27,212 bases of DNA from Sulfurospirillum sp. UBA6790 (GCA_002452855.1 DKFS01000089.1:1-27212), one strand, 5' to 3'; shown: positions 1 through 8,967, counted from the first letter of the stretch. Numbers and translations: made by a program. Notes: a model not told the origin generated them from the sequence alone.

Positions 1-1714
1 TAACCCCTTCAACCCCCGGACGTAAACAGCAGATACCCCGTGCAATAATATCAATCTGTACGCCTTTAATAGATGCTTCATAGAGTGCTTGAATGACATC
101 AGGGTCCACCAAAGAGTTCATCTTCACGATAATACGCCCTTCATTCCCAAATCGTGCTTCATTCTCAATCAAGCTAATAACTTTAGGTTTGATTTGCGTT
201 GGCGACATCGAGAGCGTTTCCAGTTTTTTGTGCTTGGAAAACCCTGAGAGAATATGAAAAAATGTGGTGCTGTCTTTTGCAAATTCTTCTTTACATGTAA
301 AAAAGCTGGTATCGGTATAAACCTTCGCCGTAGCGCCGTTGTAGTTACCGGTACTAAAGTGCATGTAGAATTTTAATTTTCCATCTTCTTCTTGACGAAT
401 GACTTGTGCGATTTTGGCATGAACTTTAAAGCCCGTAATACCATAAACAACATGCGCTCCGGCTTGTTCGAGTGCTTTTGCCCAATGCAAATTGTTTTCT
501 TCATCAAAGCGCGCTTTTAATTCAACCACTGCGGTGACTTGTTTGCCTTCGTTAGCCGCATCAATCAAGGCTTGAACAATTTGCGAGTTTTTTTCCACAC
601 GGTACAGTGTCATACGAATGGAGATGACTTTAGGGTCTTTTGACGCCTCACGAATCATTCTTAAAACAGGGTCAAAACTTTCATAAGGGTGAAATAAAAT
701 GACATCGTTTTTATCAATCACTTTAAACACAGACTCATTGTTGTCAAAGGGAGGCAAGACTTTTGAGTTGTACGGCGGTAAGGTTAAATGTGAAAAATCT
801 TTATTGCCAACAATTTGCCATAAAGCACCCAAATTTAGCGGAATTTTATAGGTGTATATATCTTTAGAAAAAATTTGCATGTGAGAATTTAAGAACTCTA
901 AGATATCGCTATCGGCATCATCTTGAATGTTAAGGCGTACAAACGCACCTTTTCGTCTTAGTTTGAGTCCTTGTTCCATAATCATCATAAAATCATCGGC
1001 TTCTTCCTCTTCGATGACCATGTCAGCATTTCGGGTTACTCTAAATGCCGATGAAGCGATAAGCTTATAACCAGGAAAAATCTCTTCCACATGTTTTTTG
1101 ACAATCGTCTCAATTGGCACATAGATGTTATCCCCTGCTTGAAAAAAGCGTGGCAATACGCGAGGAATGCGAATCATGCCGTATTTATAATTGCTTTCAT
1201 CTTCGCTTTCACTGTCTTGCAATTTGACAGCAAGCGAAAAGCTAAGATTGTTAAGATGAGGAAAAGGGTGGGTTGCATTGACGGCGATAGGAACAATCAC
1301 AGGCAAGATATTGGAAAAGAAATATTCATCTGCTAAACGTGCAAGTACGGGACCTAATTCATCGTATGCTTTAATAAAAAGGTTCTCTTTTTCTAAATCA
1401 GCGACAATCTCCTCATAACTGTTTTGAATGACCTCTTTTTCACTCGCAAGATAGGCTCTGATTTCACGAAGTTGATCCAGTGGTGTTTTTTGATCGGCTC
1501 CTGTCTCAATAACGCCTGCGCTAAAAAGCTGTTTAAGACCTGCTACACGAATCATATAAAATTCATCCAGGTTGGTAGCATAGATGGCTAAAAATTTGAG
1601 TCGCTCAAAAAGGGGTAACTCTTTTTTCATGGATTGAGCAAGGACTCTGGTGTTAAACTTGAGCCATGAAAGCTCGCGGTTAAGGTACAGACTAGAGTCG
1701 TTTAAATCAGGCAC
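1..1714 (-). CDS. ppk1: Polyphosphate kinase 1, 5' part (gene runs off the left edge)
   Basis: Makes inorganic polyphosphate from ATP through a phosphohistidine intermediate. Translating the minus strand from a GTG at 1714-1712 gives an open frame of about 571 codons to the window edge, starting [20 protein letters not shown], a typical PPK1 N-terminus. The motif FKVHAK carries the expected autophosphorylated His at residue 432 (H435 in E. coli). PPK1 proteins are about 690-700 residues, so roughly the last 120, including the second conserved active-site His, lie outside the window. GTG is chosen because an AAGGA ribosome site lies just upstream and the nearby ATG is out of frame. The gene stands alone on this strand after a 78-bp gap. 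Identity is secure; only the start is inferred. Confidence 0.96.
   Translation of the reverse strand, partial: MPDLNDSSLYLNRELSWLKFNTRVLAQSMKKELPLFERLKFLAIYATNLDEFYMIRVAGLKQLFSAGVIETGADQKTPLDQLREIRAYLASEKEVIQNSYEEIVADLEKENLFIKAYDELGPVLARLADEYFFSNILPVIVPIAVNATHPFPHLNNLSFSLAVKLQDSESEDESNYKYGMIRIPRVLPRFFQAGDNIYVPIETIVKKHVEEIFPGYKLIASSAFRVTRNADMVIEEEEADDFMMIMEQGLKLRRKGAFVRLNIQDDADSDILEFLNSHMQIFSKDIYTYKIPLNLGALWQIVGNKDFSHLTLPPYNSKVLPPFDNNESVFKVIDKNDVILFHPYESFDPVLRMIREASKDPKVISIRMTLYRVEKNSQIVQALIDAANEGKQVTAVVELKARFDEENNLHWAKALEQAGAHVVYGITGFKVHAKIAQVIRQEEDGKLKFYMHFSTGNYNGATAKVYTDTSFFTCKEEFAKDSTTFFHILSGFSKHKKLETLSMSPTQIKPKVISLIENEARFGNEGRIIVKMNSLVDPDVIQALYEASIKGVQIDIIARGICCLRPGVEGV
291..300. repeat. 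TTACATGTAA palindrome, copy 1
   Basis: Inside ppk1, read on the minus strand as Phe-Thr-Cys-Lys; extended to TTTACATGTAAA. Confidence 0.9.
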
Positions 1715-1738
1715 GTTTTATCCTTCATCACAAAAATA

Positions 1739-1744
1739 ATTCTA
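1739..1744 (-). promoter_or_regulatory. Candidate -10 box for ppk1
   Basis: Minus-strand TAGAAT about 25 bases before the GTG start of ppk1, in a very AT-rich gap. Epsilonproteobacterial sigma-70 promoters usually lack a clear -35, so only the -10 can be judged. Weak call. Confidence 0.3.
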
Positions 1745-1792
1745 ATTATTTTATCAGAAAAATGTTATAAAAAGGTAACGACTTCAAATGGT

Positions 1793-2329
1793 TTAGGCGT
1801 AGTTTGAAAAAAGCGGCTCACTTTGGGTGTTATTAGCGGCGTAGCTCTCTTGAGGCTTGGCGAGCAGTTCAGCTTGTTTGGCACGTGCTAACTCAAGTCT
1901 TGCTTGCATTTGTAGCATAGAAGCTGTGGATGCGACTTGGTAGTCTGCAGGACTTGGATCAGAGGGGGCAAGAGCGGCAGCCCGAACGGTTTGCATTTTT
2001 GCAATCGTCTCTTCAGGCGTGCTTCCTGTTGAAGTATCAATTCCCACTTCACCTGCAATGGCGTAGAGGTTATTATCGGCTGCTTTTTCATACGTGAAAA
2101 CAGCACCGCCTCGAATAACACCCGCACCAGCGGCGATATGGGCACGTTCATGTGCATGTACGGCAGTGTCGATAGCGCGAAGTTCTGCAATTTGTGCTTC
2201 TTGAGCTGCGGTTAGTTTAGGCGTAATAGAAGAATGCTCTTTTTTTTGAGACGACGAATCCGTCTTTGTGGTCGATGAGGTATTGTTGATGCGTAAATAT
2301 GAGCTATTCAGAAAACTGCCAATTTCCAT
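1793..2329 (-). CDS. Putative metalloprotease, SprA-related / CJM1_0395 family
   Basis: A 178-residue protein with an HExxH zincin motif (H60-E-R-A-H64) followed by AAGAGVIRGG and a conserved block around AIAGEVGIDTS. This pattern matches the small SprA-related family annotated in Campylobacterota as 'putative metalloprotease CJM1_0395 family'. Its substrate is not known to me. There is no obvious signal peptide; the first 40 residues are Ser/Thr-rich and low in complexity, and the last 40 are Ala/Gln-rich. The ATG is preceded by AGGAGA on the minus strand and by a good TATAAT, so it probably has its own promoter despite lying 58 bp downstream of uvrB. Family placement is fairly firm; catalysis is inferred from the motif only. 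Confidence 0.8.
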   Translation of the reverse strand: MEIGSFLNSSYLRINNTSSTTKTDSSSQKKEHSSITPKLTAAQEAQIAELRAIDTAVHAHERAHIAAGAGVIRGGAVFTYEKAADNNLYAIAGEVGIDTSTGSTPEETIAKMQTVRAAALAPSDPSPADYQVASTASMLQMQARLELARAKQAELLAKPQESYAANNTQSEPLFSNYA

Positions 2330-2351
2330 CGAAAATCTCCTAAGTTGATTT

Positions 2352-2357
2352 ATTATA
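2352..2357 (-). promoter_or_regulatory. Extended -10 promoter for the HExxH gene
   Basis: Minus strand reads TGTATAAT, a perfect -10 with the extended TG, 23 bases before the ATG at 2329. An AGGAGA ribosome site follows. Confidence 0.5.
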
Positions 2358-2371
2358 CAACTTTTTAGAGA

Positions 2372-2381
2372 TTACATGTAA
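2372..2381. repeat. TTACATGTAA palindrome, copy 2
   Basis: In the gap just past the uvrB stop, about 15 bases upstream of the -10 box of the HExxH gene. Confidence 0.9.
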
Positions 2382-2387
2382 AAAAAA

Positions 2388-4364
2388 TTATGCTTTTTTG
2401 AGTTTTTCAATTTGGTCGCGTAATTTTGCTGCTTTTTCAAACTCCAAAATTTTTGCGGCTTCATGCATCGCTTTTGTCAGTTCTGCGATAATTTTCTTTT
2501 TTTCACTCGGCGGAATTTTGTCTTTTTTGTCATACGTGTTATAAATATCTGCATGCTCTTCAAGTTTAAGGTTTTCATCCATTTTGCGTTTTGTACTAGT
2601 AGGGGTAATGCCATGTTCTTTGTTAAATGCCTCTTGCAAAGCACGCCTTCGCATCGTTGTTTCAATAGCCTTTTGCATCGAATCAGTGATTTTTTCTGCA
2701 AACATAAGCACTTTTCCATTGAGATTTCGAGCTGCGCGTCCCATCGTTTGTATGAGACTGGTTTCCGAACGCAAAAAGCCTTCTTTGTCGGCATCTAAAA
2801 TGGCGACCAGTGAGACTTCTGGTAAGTCAAGTCCCTCACGAAGGAGGTTGATTCCTACCAGTACGTCAAATTCTCCCACGCGTAATGAGCGAATAATTTG
2901 ATTGCGCTCGATGGCATCGATATCTGAGTGCATGTATTTGATTTTAATTCCAAGGTCAGCATAATAACGGGTTAGCTCTTCTGCCATCTTTTTCGTGAGT
3001 ACCGTTACCAATACTTTTTCATCTTTTGCGACGACTTCTTTGATTTTGTCAAAGAGCATTTCAACTTGGTTTTTACTGCTTAAAATTTCCACTTCTGGGT
3101 CTAAAAGCCCTGTCGGGCGAATAATTTGTTCCGCAGTATGTTCCCCGCTGAGTTCCAATTCTAACTCTTTAGGCGTGGCACTGACAAAAAGATAACGAGG
3201 TGCTTTGTTGATAAATTCATCAAACATCAAAGGTCTGTTATCCAGTGCACTAGGAAGTCTAAAACCGTACTCGACGAGGACTTCTTTACGGCTTCTATCG
3301 CCTGCGAACATACCTCGAAATTGCGGAAGGCTGACATGCGATTCATCGACAATGACCAGATATTCTTTATTCATCGCTTCAAAGTAATCAAACAACGAGT
3401 AAGGCGTGCCCCCAGGCTCTATGCCTGTTAAATAGCGTGCATAGTTTTCGACGCCTTTGCACGCACCTGTACTTTGAAGCATTTCTAAATCAAACTCAAC
3501 ACGTTGTTTAAGGCGTTGGTACTCGACCAGTTTATCTTCTTTTTTGAAATACTCTAAACGCTCATCCAGTTCTTGTTCAATAGATTTAATGGCTTTTTGA
3601 AGTCTTTCGTGTCCAACGATGAACTGGTTTGCGGCGTAGATAACGACTTTGTTTAAGTTTTGCAATTTTTTATTGAGAAAGACTTCAAAATAGTTGATGC
3701 TCTCTACTTCATCGCCAAAAAATTCGACTCTGATGGCTTCTTCTTCGCTGTAAGCGGGGTAAATGTCAATCACATCCCCACTCACCCTAAAACAGCCTCT
3801 ATCAAAAAAGGTATCGTTGCGTTTATAGCCCATATCCACAAGGCGTAACAGCAGCTTTTTTTGGTTGATGCTCTCACCCTTTTCGATGACTTGTACCATC
3901 TCTTTGTATTCACTAGGATCTCCCAAGCCGTAGTTGGCAGAAACCGAAGCAACGCAGATAACATCATTAAAACTGAGCAGTGAAGCCGTGGCACTCAGAC
4001 GCAAGCGCTCTAACTCTTCATTGATGGAGCTGTCTTTTTCGATAAATAAGTCACTTCTAGGAATATAGGCTTCAGGTTGATAGTAGTCGTAATAACTGAT
4101 AAAATACTCCACATGGTTATTGGGAAAAAAGCCTTTAAATTCGCTGTAAAGTTGAGCGGCAAGTGTTTTGTTATGCGTCATAATGAGGGTGGGCATTTGA
4201 AGCTTTTGAATGATTTGAGCCATCGTATACGTTTTTCCACTACCCGTAACGCCAATCAAGGTTTGATACCGATTGCCTTTTTTGATAGATGCCGTTAGTG
4301 TATCAATCGCTTGCGGTTGATCGCCTGAGGGTTGATAAGGACTTTGCAGTTTAAAATTGCTCAT
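2388..4364 (-). CDS. uvrB: UvrABC excinuclease subunit B
   Basis: Nucleotide excision repair: receives damaged DNA from UvrA, verifies the lesion and recruits UvrC for incision. The 658-residue length is normal. Visible landmarks are Walker A GVTGSGKT (residues 38-45), the damage-probing beta-hairpin region with [10 protein letters not shown] (91-100), a DESH box near residue 340, helicase motifs including [17 protein letters not shown] and QTMGRAARN, and a C-terminal UVR domain ([18 protein letters not shown]) that binds UvrC. The gene is transcribed divergently from the small ORF at 4444, across a 79-bp gap holding back-to-back -10 boxes. Its neighbourhood (two small ORFs, pilin-like gene, priA) matches the one around C. 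jejuni Cj0680c. Confidence 0.98.
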   Translation of the reverse strand: MSNFKLQSPYQPSGDQPQAIDTLTASIKKGNRYQTLIGVTGSGKTYTMAQIIQKLQMPTLIMTHNKTLAAQLYSEFKGFFPNNHVEYFISYYDYYQPEAYIPRSDLFIEKDSSINEELERLRLSATASLLSFNDVICVASVSANYGLGDPSEYKEMVQVIEKGESINQKKLLLRLVDMGYKRNDTFFDRGCFRVSGDVIDIYPAYSEEEAIRVEFFGDEVESINYFEVFLNKKLQNLNKVVIYAANQFIVGHERLQKAIKSIEQELDERLEYFKKEDKLVEYQRLKQRVEFDLEMLQSTGACKGVENYARYLTGIEPGGTPYSLFDYFEAMNKEYLVIVDESHVSLPQFRGMFAGDRSRKEVLVEYGFRLPSALDNRPLMFDEFINKAPRYLFVSATPKELELELSGEHTAEQIIRPTGLLDPEVEILSSKNQVEMLFDKIKEVVAKDEKVLVTVLTKKMAEELTRYYADLGIKIKYMHSDIDAIERNQIIRSLRVGEFDVLVGINLLREGLDLPEVSLVAILDADKEGFLRSETSLIQTMGRAARNLNGKVLMFAEKITDSMQKAIETTMRRRALQEAFNKEHGITPTSTKRKMDENLKLEEHADIYNTYDKKDKIPPSEKKKIIAELTKAMHEAAKILEFEKAAKLRDQIEKLKKA

Positions 4365-4412
4365 AGAGACCTTTTCGATAGATATTGATACTTTTTATTT
4401 TTTTTTGTTACA

Positions 4413-4418
4413 ATTATA
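4413..4418 (-). promoter_or_regulatory. -10 box for uvrB, overlapping a divergent promoter
   Basis: Minus-strand TATAAT about 49 bases before the uvrB ATG. A plus-strand TACAAT at 4409-4414 overlaps it and could serve the small ORF at 4444, so the two transcription units would compete for one short site. Confidence 0.5.
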
Positions 4419-4443
4419 CCAAACAACGCTAATGGAGCCATGA

Positions 4444-4677
4444 ATGTTTGAAGAAGAACGATCAATTAACACACTTAGCCAAAAAATTACTGAATTAGTT
4501 GAAAAATATAAAGACCTTTTGGCACAAAATGAAGCGCTTCGTCAAGAAGTGGTTAAAGCCAAAGCACTCAATGAGGCTAAAAGTGTACAAATAGCCAAGC
4601 TTGAACAAGATTTGATTAGTAAAGATGTGAATGCCGATGATTTACTCAGTAAAATTGAAGCAGTTTTAGGCAAATGA
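4444..4677 (+). CDS. Small coiled-coil protein, function unknown
   Basis: A 77-residue protein, almost entirely helical and charged, with heptad-like spacing of Leu/Ile (ITELVEKYKDLLAQNEALRQEV) predicting one continuous coiled coil. No membrane segment or cysteine. Its stop overlaps the next start (ATGA at 4674-4677), so the two are translationally coupled. The position between uvrB and the pilin-like gene corresponds to Cj0681 in C. jejuni, also uncharacterised as far as I recall. Size and composition resemble ZapB-type division proteins, but that is only a resemblance. Confidence 0.8.
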   Translation: MFEEERSINTLSQKITELVEKYKDLLAQNEALRQEVVKAKALNEAKSVQIAKLEQDLISKDVNADDLLSKIEAVLGK

Positions 4678-4892
4678 ATAAGATAACAATCAGTCTTGGT
4701 GGCAAAGATTTTGACATCAAATTAGAGGGCGATTTTGCTTTGAAATTTGAAGCGGATTTCAAAGAACAATTCAAAGGTCGAAGTTCCATCGACCCTAAAG
4801 ATTTGCTCATGGCATACGTGGGAAAGTGTTATGATAATTTTGTGTTAGAACAAGAGATTACAGCGCTTGTTACCAAAATAGAAGAGGTTTAA
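4674..4892 (+). CDS. Small conserved hypothetical protein
   Basis: A 72-residue soluble acidic protein. It starts with a beta-like stretch (KITISLGGKDFDIKLEGDF) and then becomes helical. The opening vaguely recalls the first strands of ZapA, and its partner upstream is a ZapB-like coiled coil, which makes a division-ring role an attractive guess with no motif to prove it. It overlaps the preceding gene by 4 bp (ATGA) and corresponds in position to Cj0682. The function is unknown. Confidence 0.8.
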   Translation: MNKITISLGGKDFDIKLEGDFALKFEADFKEQFKGRSSIDPKDLLMAYVGKCYDNFVLEQEITALVTKIEEV

Positions 4893-4913
4893 GTCGGGCT
4901 TTAAAAACATTGT

Positions 4914-4919
4914 TATAAA
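4914..4919 (+). promoter_or_regulatory. Candidate -10 box for the pilin genes
   Basis: TATAAA in the 83-bp gap before the first pilin-like gene, giving a 5' leader of about 50 bases that contains a small inverted repeat and an AAGGAG ribosome site. Confidence 0.4.
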
Positions 4920-4934
4920 ATGATTTCTAAATGC

Positions 4935-4950
4935 TCAATAAGTGTATTGA
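4935..4950 (+). other. Inverted repeat in the pilin leader
   Basis: TCAATA-AGTG-TATTGA: a 6-bp stem and 4-base loop lying just downstream of the candidate -10 and upstream of the ribosome site. It could be an operator half-pair or a weak RNA hairpin; nothing decides between them. Confidence 0.35.
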
Positions 4951-4975
4951 ACATACATAAATTCAAGGAGAAAAC

Positions 4976-5506
4976 ATGAAAAAAGGTTTCACGATGATCG
5001 AGTTGATCTTCGTTATTGTTATTCTAGGTATCTTGGCAGCAGTGGCAATTCCAAGATTAGCAGCAACAAGAGATGATGCAAGAGCTGCAGGGATTAAGTC
5101 TGACGTTGGTACCGCTTCGACAGCAGTCCCTGCATGGTATCAAGGTCAAAAAGATGTTCGTATTTCTCAAGCGATTCAGCTTGATAGTGGTACTTGGACA
5201 AAAACGAGTGAAGTTGAATATACCTATAAAGAAGATGGTACAAATTGTATTACAATTGCTGTTTATGATATGAATCAAAGTGCAACAGATGGTGCTTGGA
5301 CAAGTAATGGTGTTGCTGTATCAGGTACTGATTTTAATGCTTCAAATGGTGCATGGATTTCTGGAACAGGTGGTGCAACTGGATCACCAACTCTTAGAAT
5401 TATAAAACCTACGACTGTATCAGGAGCTATTTGTACAATGCTGTGGAATGACATGGGATTAACGGAGCAAAATATTACTATGGGTGGTAAAAAAGTTTCA
5501 TGGTAA
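4976..5506 (+). CDS. Type IV pilin-like / pseudopilin protein 1
   Basis: A 176-residue prepilin. The class III leader is only MKKG, followed by FTMIELIFVIVILGILAAVA, giving Phe at +1 and the conserved Glu at +5, with a 20-residue hydrophobic helix that anchors the subunit until assembly. The C-terminal part is Gly/Thr/Ser-rich with two cysteines (in TNCITIAV and AICTMLW) that could form the usual pilin disulfide. It would be processed by a prepilin peptidase encoded elsewhere and could belong to a type IV pilus, type II secretion or DNA-uptake pseudopilus; no assembly ATPase or secretin is nearby. It overlaps the next pilin gene by 7 bp. A strong AAGGAG sits before the ATG. Confidence 0.93.
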   Translation: MKKGFTMIELIFVIVILGILAAVAIPRLAATRDDARAAGIKSDVGTASTAVPAWYQGQKDVRISQAIQLDSGTWTKTSEVEYTYKEDGTNCITIAVYDMNQSATDGAWTSNGVAVSGTDFNASNGAWISGTGGATGSPTLRIIKPTTVSGAICTMLWNDMGLTEQNITMGGKKVSW

Positions 5507-5970
5507 TCAACAATTTTAAGCAGGGTGATAATCGCTCTGCTTTTACCATGATAGAGCTTATATTTGTCATTGTTGTGTTAGGTATTTTGGCAGCTGTAGC
5601 TATCCCTAGGCTTGCTGCAAGTCGTGATGATGCCGTTCTTGTTAAAGGTAAATCTCAAGTTGCTGCAATTCGTGGTGGTATTGCTCTTCAAAAATCGAAA
5701 AATATGCTTGAAGGTGCTGCTACATTCCTTCCTCAAACACTTGATAATACAGCAGGAAGACTCTTTAATTATAACGATGGAAATAGTTCCAATATCTTAG
5801 AATACCCCATTATGTCAGAAGCAAATAAAGATGGCGGCTGGGTTAAAACAAATACTGAAAATACGTATGAATTTAGAGTTATGGGTGCCCCACATACATT
5901 TTTTTATAATAAAGCTACAGGTACATTTACTTGTACGGCAGGTACATATTGTACTGAACTTACTCGTTAG
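5500..5970 (+). CDS. Type IV pilin-like / pseudopilin protein 2
   Basis: A 156-residue prepilin. After a 14-residue leader (MVINNFKQGDNRSA) comes FTMIELIFVIVVLGILAAVA, nearly identical to its neighbour through IPRLAA-RDDA, then a divergent globular part ending in a short Cys loop (TCTAGTYC). The residue before the cut is Ala rather than the usual Gly. Its start lies inside the end of the preceding gene (ATGGTAA overlap) with no separate promoter, so the two are one translation unit and probably arose by tandem duplication. priA follows 5 bases after the stop. The fold is clear; which pilus system it serves is unknown. Confidence 0.92.
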   Translation: MVINNFKQGDNRSAFTMIELIFVIVVLGILAAVAIPRLAASRDDAVLVKGKSQVAAIRGGIALQKSKNMLEGAATFLPQTLDNTAGRLFNYNDGNSSNILEYPIMSEANKDGGWVKTNTENTYEFRVMGAPHTFFYNKATGTFTCTAGTYCTELTR

Positions 5971-5975
5971 TTAAT

Positions 5976-7814
5976 GTGTTTTACTACCATATCTCTCTTT
6001 TAAAATCACCTCTTTCTTTTTTAACCTACCAGTCGGAGCAATCTTACAGCGTTGGGAGTGTTGTGGATGTGACACTTTCAAAGCGAACAACCCACGGTGT
6101 CGTGATAGCTGAAGTTGAAAAGCCAAGCTTTGAATGCGAGAGCATCTCTTTTACATGTAAAACATTTTACAGTGATAAAACGATAGAACTTGCTCGTTTT
6201 ATCGCCGAGTATTATGTCTGTTCTTTGGGGGAAGCATTGGCGCTGTTTATTCCTCAAAAACGTGAAAATGTTTTACATGTAAAAGCGTTACTGCATACCA
6301 CTATTGTGTTATCTTTAGAACAACAAAACGCTTATGATTTTGTGCAAAACCATGCTTCTTCTCTTCTTTTTGGTGACACGGGAAGCGGTAAAACTGAAAT
6401 TTATATGAAGCTGTTTGAACAATGCATTAATGAAGGCAAACAAGCTATTTTTTTATTGCCGGAGATTGGGCTAACGCCTCAAATGCGTCATCGTTTAAAA
6501 GAGCATTTTGGGAGTCGTGTTGGCATTTGGCACTCAAAAATCAGTGCGAAGAGAAAAGAAAAAATTTTAGAAGAGCTTGAAGAAGGTACTATCAACATTA
6601 TAGCAGGTACGCGCTCCGCACTGTTCTTACCGATGCAACGCCTTGGGTTAATTGTCGTGGATGAAGAACACGATGAGAGTTATAAATCAGGCTCGAGGCC
6701 TCGTTATAATGCCAAAGATTTGAGTTTATTGTTTGGTCAAAAATTAGGTTGTAAGGTTCTTTTAGGCAGTGCAACGCCTACGCTCGCGAGTTTTCATAAA
6801 CTGCCATCGTTTAGGTTGCAAGGAACTTTTTTTGATTCTTCTAGCCATATACTGTATGATGAAGGCGAACATGGTATCAGTGCTATGATGCTTCAATCCA
6901 TTCAAAAAGCGCTTGATGCTCAAAGGCAAGTGGTGGTTTTTCTTCCCACGCGAGCTAATTTTAAATACATTACATGTAAAGCATGCGGTGCGCACGTAGA
7001 GTGTCCTTATTGCAGTGTTGGAATGAGTTTACATCAGCATATGAACGCATTGAAATGTCACTACTGCAACTACACCGAAATCATTCCTACGGTTTGCCCC
7101 AAATGCGGACATGAAGAGATTGTTGCACAACGTCTTGGCACAGCCGAAGTGGCGCAAAAACTTCAAGCGTATTTTAATCACTCTGTTGTTCAGCAGTTTG
7201 ACAGAGATATTGTGCGAACGGAAAAACAGTTGAGTGAAATTTTGGAACGTTTTAACGCGCATCAGATAGACATCATGGTTGGGACACAAATGCTCTCCAA
7301 AGGGCATGATTACCACGATGTCAGTCTTGCCGTTGTTTTAGGCGTGGATGCGCTTTTAGGGATGAGTGATTTTAGAGCACGTGAAAAAACGTTAGCCTTG
7401 GTCAAACAAATTGCAGGAAGAAGTGGCAGAAAAGGGTATGGTGAAGTGTTGATTCAAACGCAAAACCGTGATTTTTTTGAAAAATATATGCGCGATTTTG
7501 ATCTGTTTTTGCAAGATGAACTTGTTTTTCGTAAAACGCTTTATCCACCTTTTAAAAAAATGCTTCGGCTAATGAGTGCGCACACCAAAGAGGAAAAAGC
7601 TGAAGCGTTAATCAAAGAGGCTTCCATCATTGCCCAAAAATTTCCTTTGGTTGAAATTGTTGGATTTGGCAAAGCGACCATTGGTAAAATCGCAGGAAAA
7701 TACCGTTTTGAACTTTTAGCCAGAAGTGATTCAAGCAAAGCGTTACTCTCTTTCGCACATAGCCTCAAACACTTAAAAATTGAAGCTGATATGGATCCCC
7801 TTTCGTTTTCTTAA
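5976..7814 (+). CDS. priA: Primosomal replication restart helicase PriA
   Basis: Recognises stalled or recombined forks and reloads the replicative helicase. The 612-residue length is typical for this phylum. Landmarks: Walker A GDTGSGKT (133-140), DEEH box, and a zinc-binding module of paired cysteines (CKACGAHVECPYC, CHYC, CPKCG) at roughly 330-380 between the two helicase lobes. GTG at 5976 is chosen because the resulting MFYYHISLLKSPLSFLTY matches PriA N-termini; there is no clear ribosome site, so it may depend on coupling to the pilin gene 5 bases upstream. Three TTACATGTAA palindromes lie inside it. Together with dnaB downstream it makes a replication pair. Confidence 0.97.
   Translation: MFYYHISLLKSPLSFLTYQSEQSYSVGSVVDVTLSKRTTHGVVIAEVEKPSFECESISFTCKTFYSDKTIELARFIAEYYVCSLGEALALFIPQKRENVLHVKALLHTTIVLSLEQQNAYDFVQNHASSLLFGDTGSGKTEIYMKLFEQCINEGKQAIFLLPEIGLTPQMRHRLKEHFGSRVGIWHSKISAKRKEKILEELEEGTINIIAGTRSALFLPMQRLGLIVVDEEHDESYKSGSRPRYNAKDLSLLFGQKLGCKVLLGSATPTLASFHKLPSFRLQGTFFDSSSHILYDEGEHGISAMMLQSIQKALDAQRQVVVFLPTRANFKYITCKACGAHVECPYCSVGMSLHQHMNALKCHYCNYTEIIPTVCPKCGHEEIVAQRLGTAEVAQKLQAYFNHSVVQQFDRDIVRTEKQLSEILERFNAHQIDIMVGTQMLSKGHDYHDVSLAVVLGVDALLGMSDFRAREKTLALVKQIAGRSGRKGYGEVLIQTQNRDFFEKYMRDFDLFLQDELVFRKTLYPPFKKMLRLMSAHTKEEKAEALIKEASIIAQKFPLVEIVGFGKATIGKIAGKYRFELLARSDSSKALLSFAHSLKHLKIEADMDPLSFS
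6151..6160. repeat. TTACATGTAA palindrome, copy 3
   Basis: Inside priA, read as Phe-Thr-Cys-Lys; symmetrical out to TTTTACATGTAAAA. Confidence 0.9.
6273..6282. repeat. TTACATGTAA palindrome, copy 4
   Basis: Inside priA, 122 bases after the previous copy, read as Leu-His-Val-Lys; symmetrical out to 14 bases. Confidence 0.9.
6970..6979. repeat. TTACATGTAA palindrome, copy 5
   Basis: Inside priA, read as Ile-Thr-Cys-Lys; its Cys codon supplies one of the zinc-binding cysteines. Confidence 0.9.
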
Positions 7815-7826
7815 TTCCAAAAAAGA

Positions 7827-7832
7827 TATAAT
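7827..7832 (+). promoter_or_regulatory. -10 box for ispG-dnaB-comEC
   Basis: Perfect TATAAT 12 bases after the priA stop. It predicts a 5' leader of about 64 bases before ispG, long enough to contain the hairpin and short ORF described at 7854-7906. Confidence 0.5.
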
Positions 7833-7853
7833 CCTTCTAATTTTAAACAGCTA

Positions 7854-7882
7854 AAGCCATGGATACGCAGACGCGTTGGCTT
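7854..7882 (+). promoter_or_regulatory. Hairpin in the ispG leader
   Basis: AAGCCA pairs with TGGCTT and, after a one-sided TGGAT bulge, ACGC pairs with GCGT around the loop AGAC: about 10 bp in all. There is no U-tract, so it is not a standard terminator. It overlaps the start of a possible 15-codon leader ORF. Confidence 0.35.
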
Positions 7883-7906
7883 ATAAATGAAAGCGATATA
7901 ACATGA
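7859..7906 (+). CDS. Possible 15-codon leader peptide coupled to ispG
   Basis: An ATG opens a frame reading [15 protein letters not shown] and stops at TGA, which overlaps the ispG start as ATGA. The ispG start itself has only a weak ribosome site, so translation of this minigene could feed ribosomes to ispG. There is no strong ribosome site before the minigene either, and an ORF of this length can arise by chance. Listed as a possibility. Confidence 0.25.
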   Translation: MDTQTRWLINESDIT

Positions 7907-8967
7907 TAAAACGATACCCCACCAAACAAATTTTTGTTGGCAAAGTTCCTATTGGAGGCGATGCCAAAATCCCTGTACAGTCGATGACCTTTTCAAAAAC
8001 GCATGATGTAAAAGCCACTTTGGAGCAAATCAGACGATTGCATTTTGCTGGATGCGATATTGTGCGTCTTGCCGTACCCGATTATGACGATGCACATGCG
8101 CTTAAAGCCATCAAAAAAGAAGCAACCTTGCCTATTGTCGCTGACATTCATTTTAATTACCGTTTAGCACTTATTGCGGCTGAAGTTGTGGATTGTATTC
8201 GCATTAATCCTGGCAATATTGGCAATAAAGAGCGTGTTAAAGAGGTCGTCAAAGCCTGCAATGAGCGCAATATTCCTATTCGCATTGGTGTCAATAGTGG
8301 CAGTTTGGAACGTGAATTTGATGAAAAATACGGTCCCACAGCCAAAGGAATGGTAGAGTCCGCTTTGTATAACATCAAATACCTTGAAGACTTAGGCTTT
8401 ACCAATATGAAAGTTTCTCTTAAAGCCAGTGATGTGGAACGTACCGTTGAGGCGTATCGCATGTTAAGACCTCTTGTGGAGTATCCATTTCATTTAGGAG
8501 TCACAGAGGCAGGAACGTTATTTCATTCAACGATTAAATCTTCAATTGCGTTAGGTTCACTTCTTTTGGATGGTATTGGCGATACGCTTCGTGTTTCTAT
8601 CACAGGAGAGCTTGAAGAAGAGATTAAAGTTGGACGCGCTATTTTAAAAGACAGTGGCGTTGAGGCTGAAGGCTTAAACATCATTTCGTGTCCTACATGC
8701 GGACGTTTGGAAGCCAATCTTGTCAATGCGGTTGCAGAAGTAGAACGTCGCACAAAGCACATTAAAGCGCCTCTTAATATCTCTGTCATGGGATGTGTGG
8801 TCAATGCTATCGGTGAAGCAAAGCATGCTGATGTGGCCATTGCGTTTGGCAAAGGACAAGGACTAGTAATGGTGAAAGGTGAAGTGGTTGCCAAGCTCAA
8901 AGAGGATGATTTGGTTGATAAATTTTTAGAAGCGGTTGAATTGGCTGCTAAGGAATATAAAGCATGA
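7903..8967 (+). CDS. ispG: 4-hydroxy-3-methylbut-2-enyl diphosphate synthase
   Basis: Penultimate step of the non-mevalonate (MEP) isoprenoid pathway: reductive conversion of methylerythritol cyclodiphosphate to HMBPP by a [4Fe-4S] enzyme. The 354 residues form a TIM barrel followed by the Fe-S domain. The three cluster cysteines are visible at C263 and C266 ([11 protein letters not shown]) and C298 ([11 protein letters not shown]), with the fourth ligand Glu at 305. The start [15 protein letters not shown] aligns with family N-termini. The last four bases (ATGA) are shared with dnaB, so the two are coupled. This is the short bacterial form, without the plant-type insert. Confidence 0.98.
   Translation: MIKRYPTKQIFVGKVPIGGDAKIPVQSMTFSKTHDVKATLEQIRRLHFAGCDIVRLAVPDYDDAHALKAIKKEATLPIVADIHFNYRLALIAAEVVDCIRINPGNIGNKERVKEVVKACNERNIPIRIGVNSGSLEREFDEKYGPTAKGMVESALYNIKYLEDLGFTNMKVSLKASDVERTVEAYRMLRPLVEYPFHLGVTEAGTLFHSTIKSSIALGSLLLDGIGDTLRVSITGELEEEIKVGRAILKDSGVEAEGLNIISCPTCGRLEANLVNAVAEVERRTKHIKAPLNISVMGCVVNAIGEAKHADVAIAFGKGQGLVMVKGEVVAKLKEDDLVDKFLEAVELAAKEYKA

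Noticed and set aside
1091..1336. Plus-strand 81-codon ORF
   Set aside because: It lies wholly inside ppk1 on the other strand and has no recognisable features.
6151..6282. Two palindromes in priA 122 bases apart as inverted repeats of a mobile element
   Set aside because: The sequence between them is ordinary in-frame priA coding sequence.
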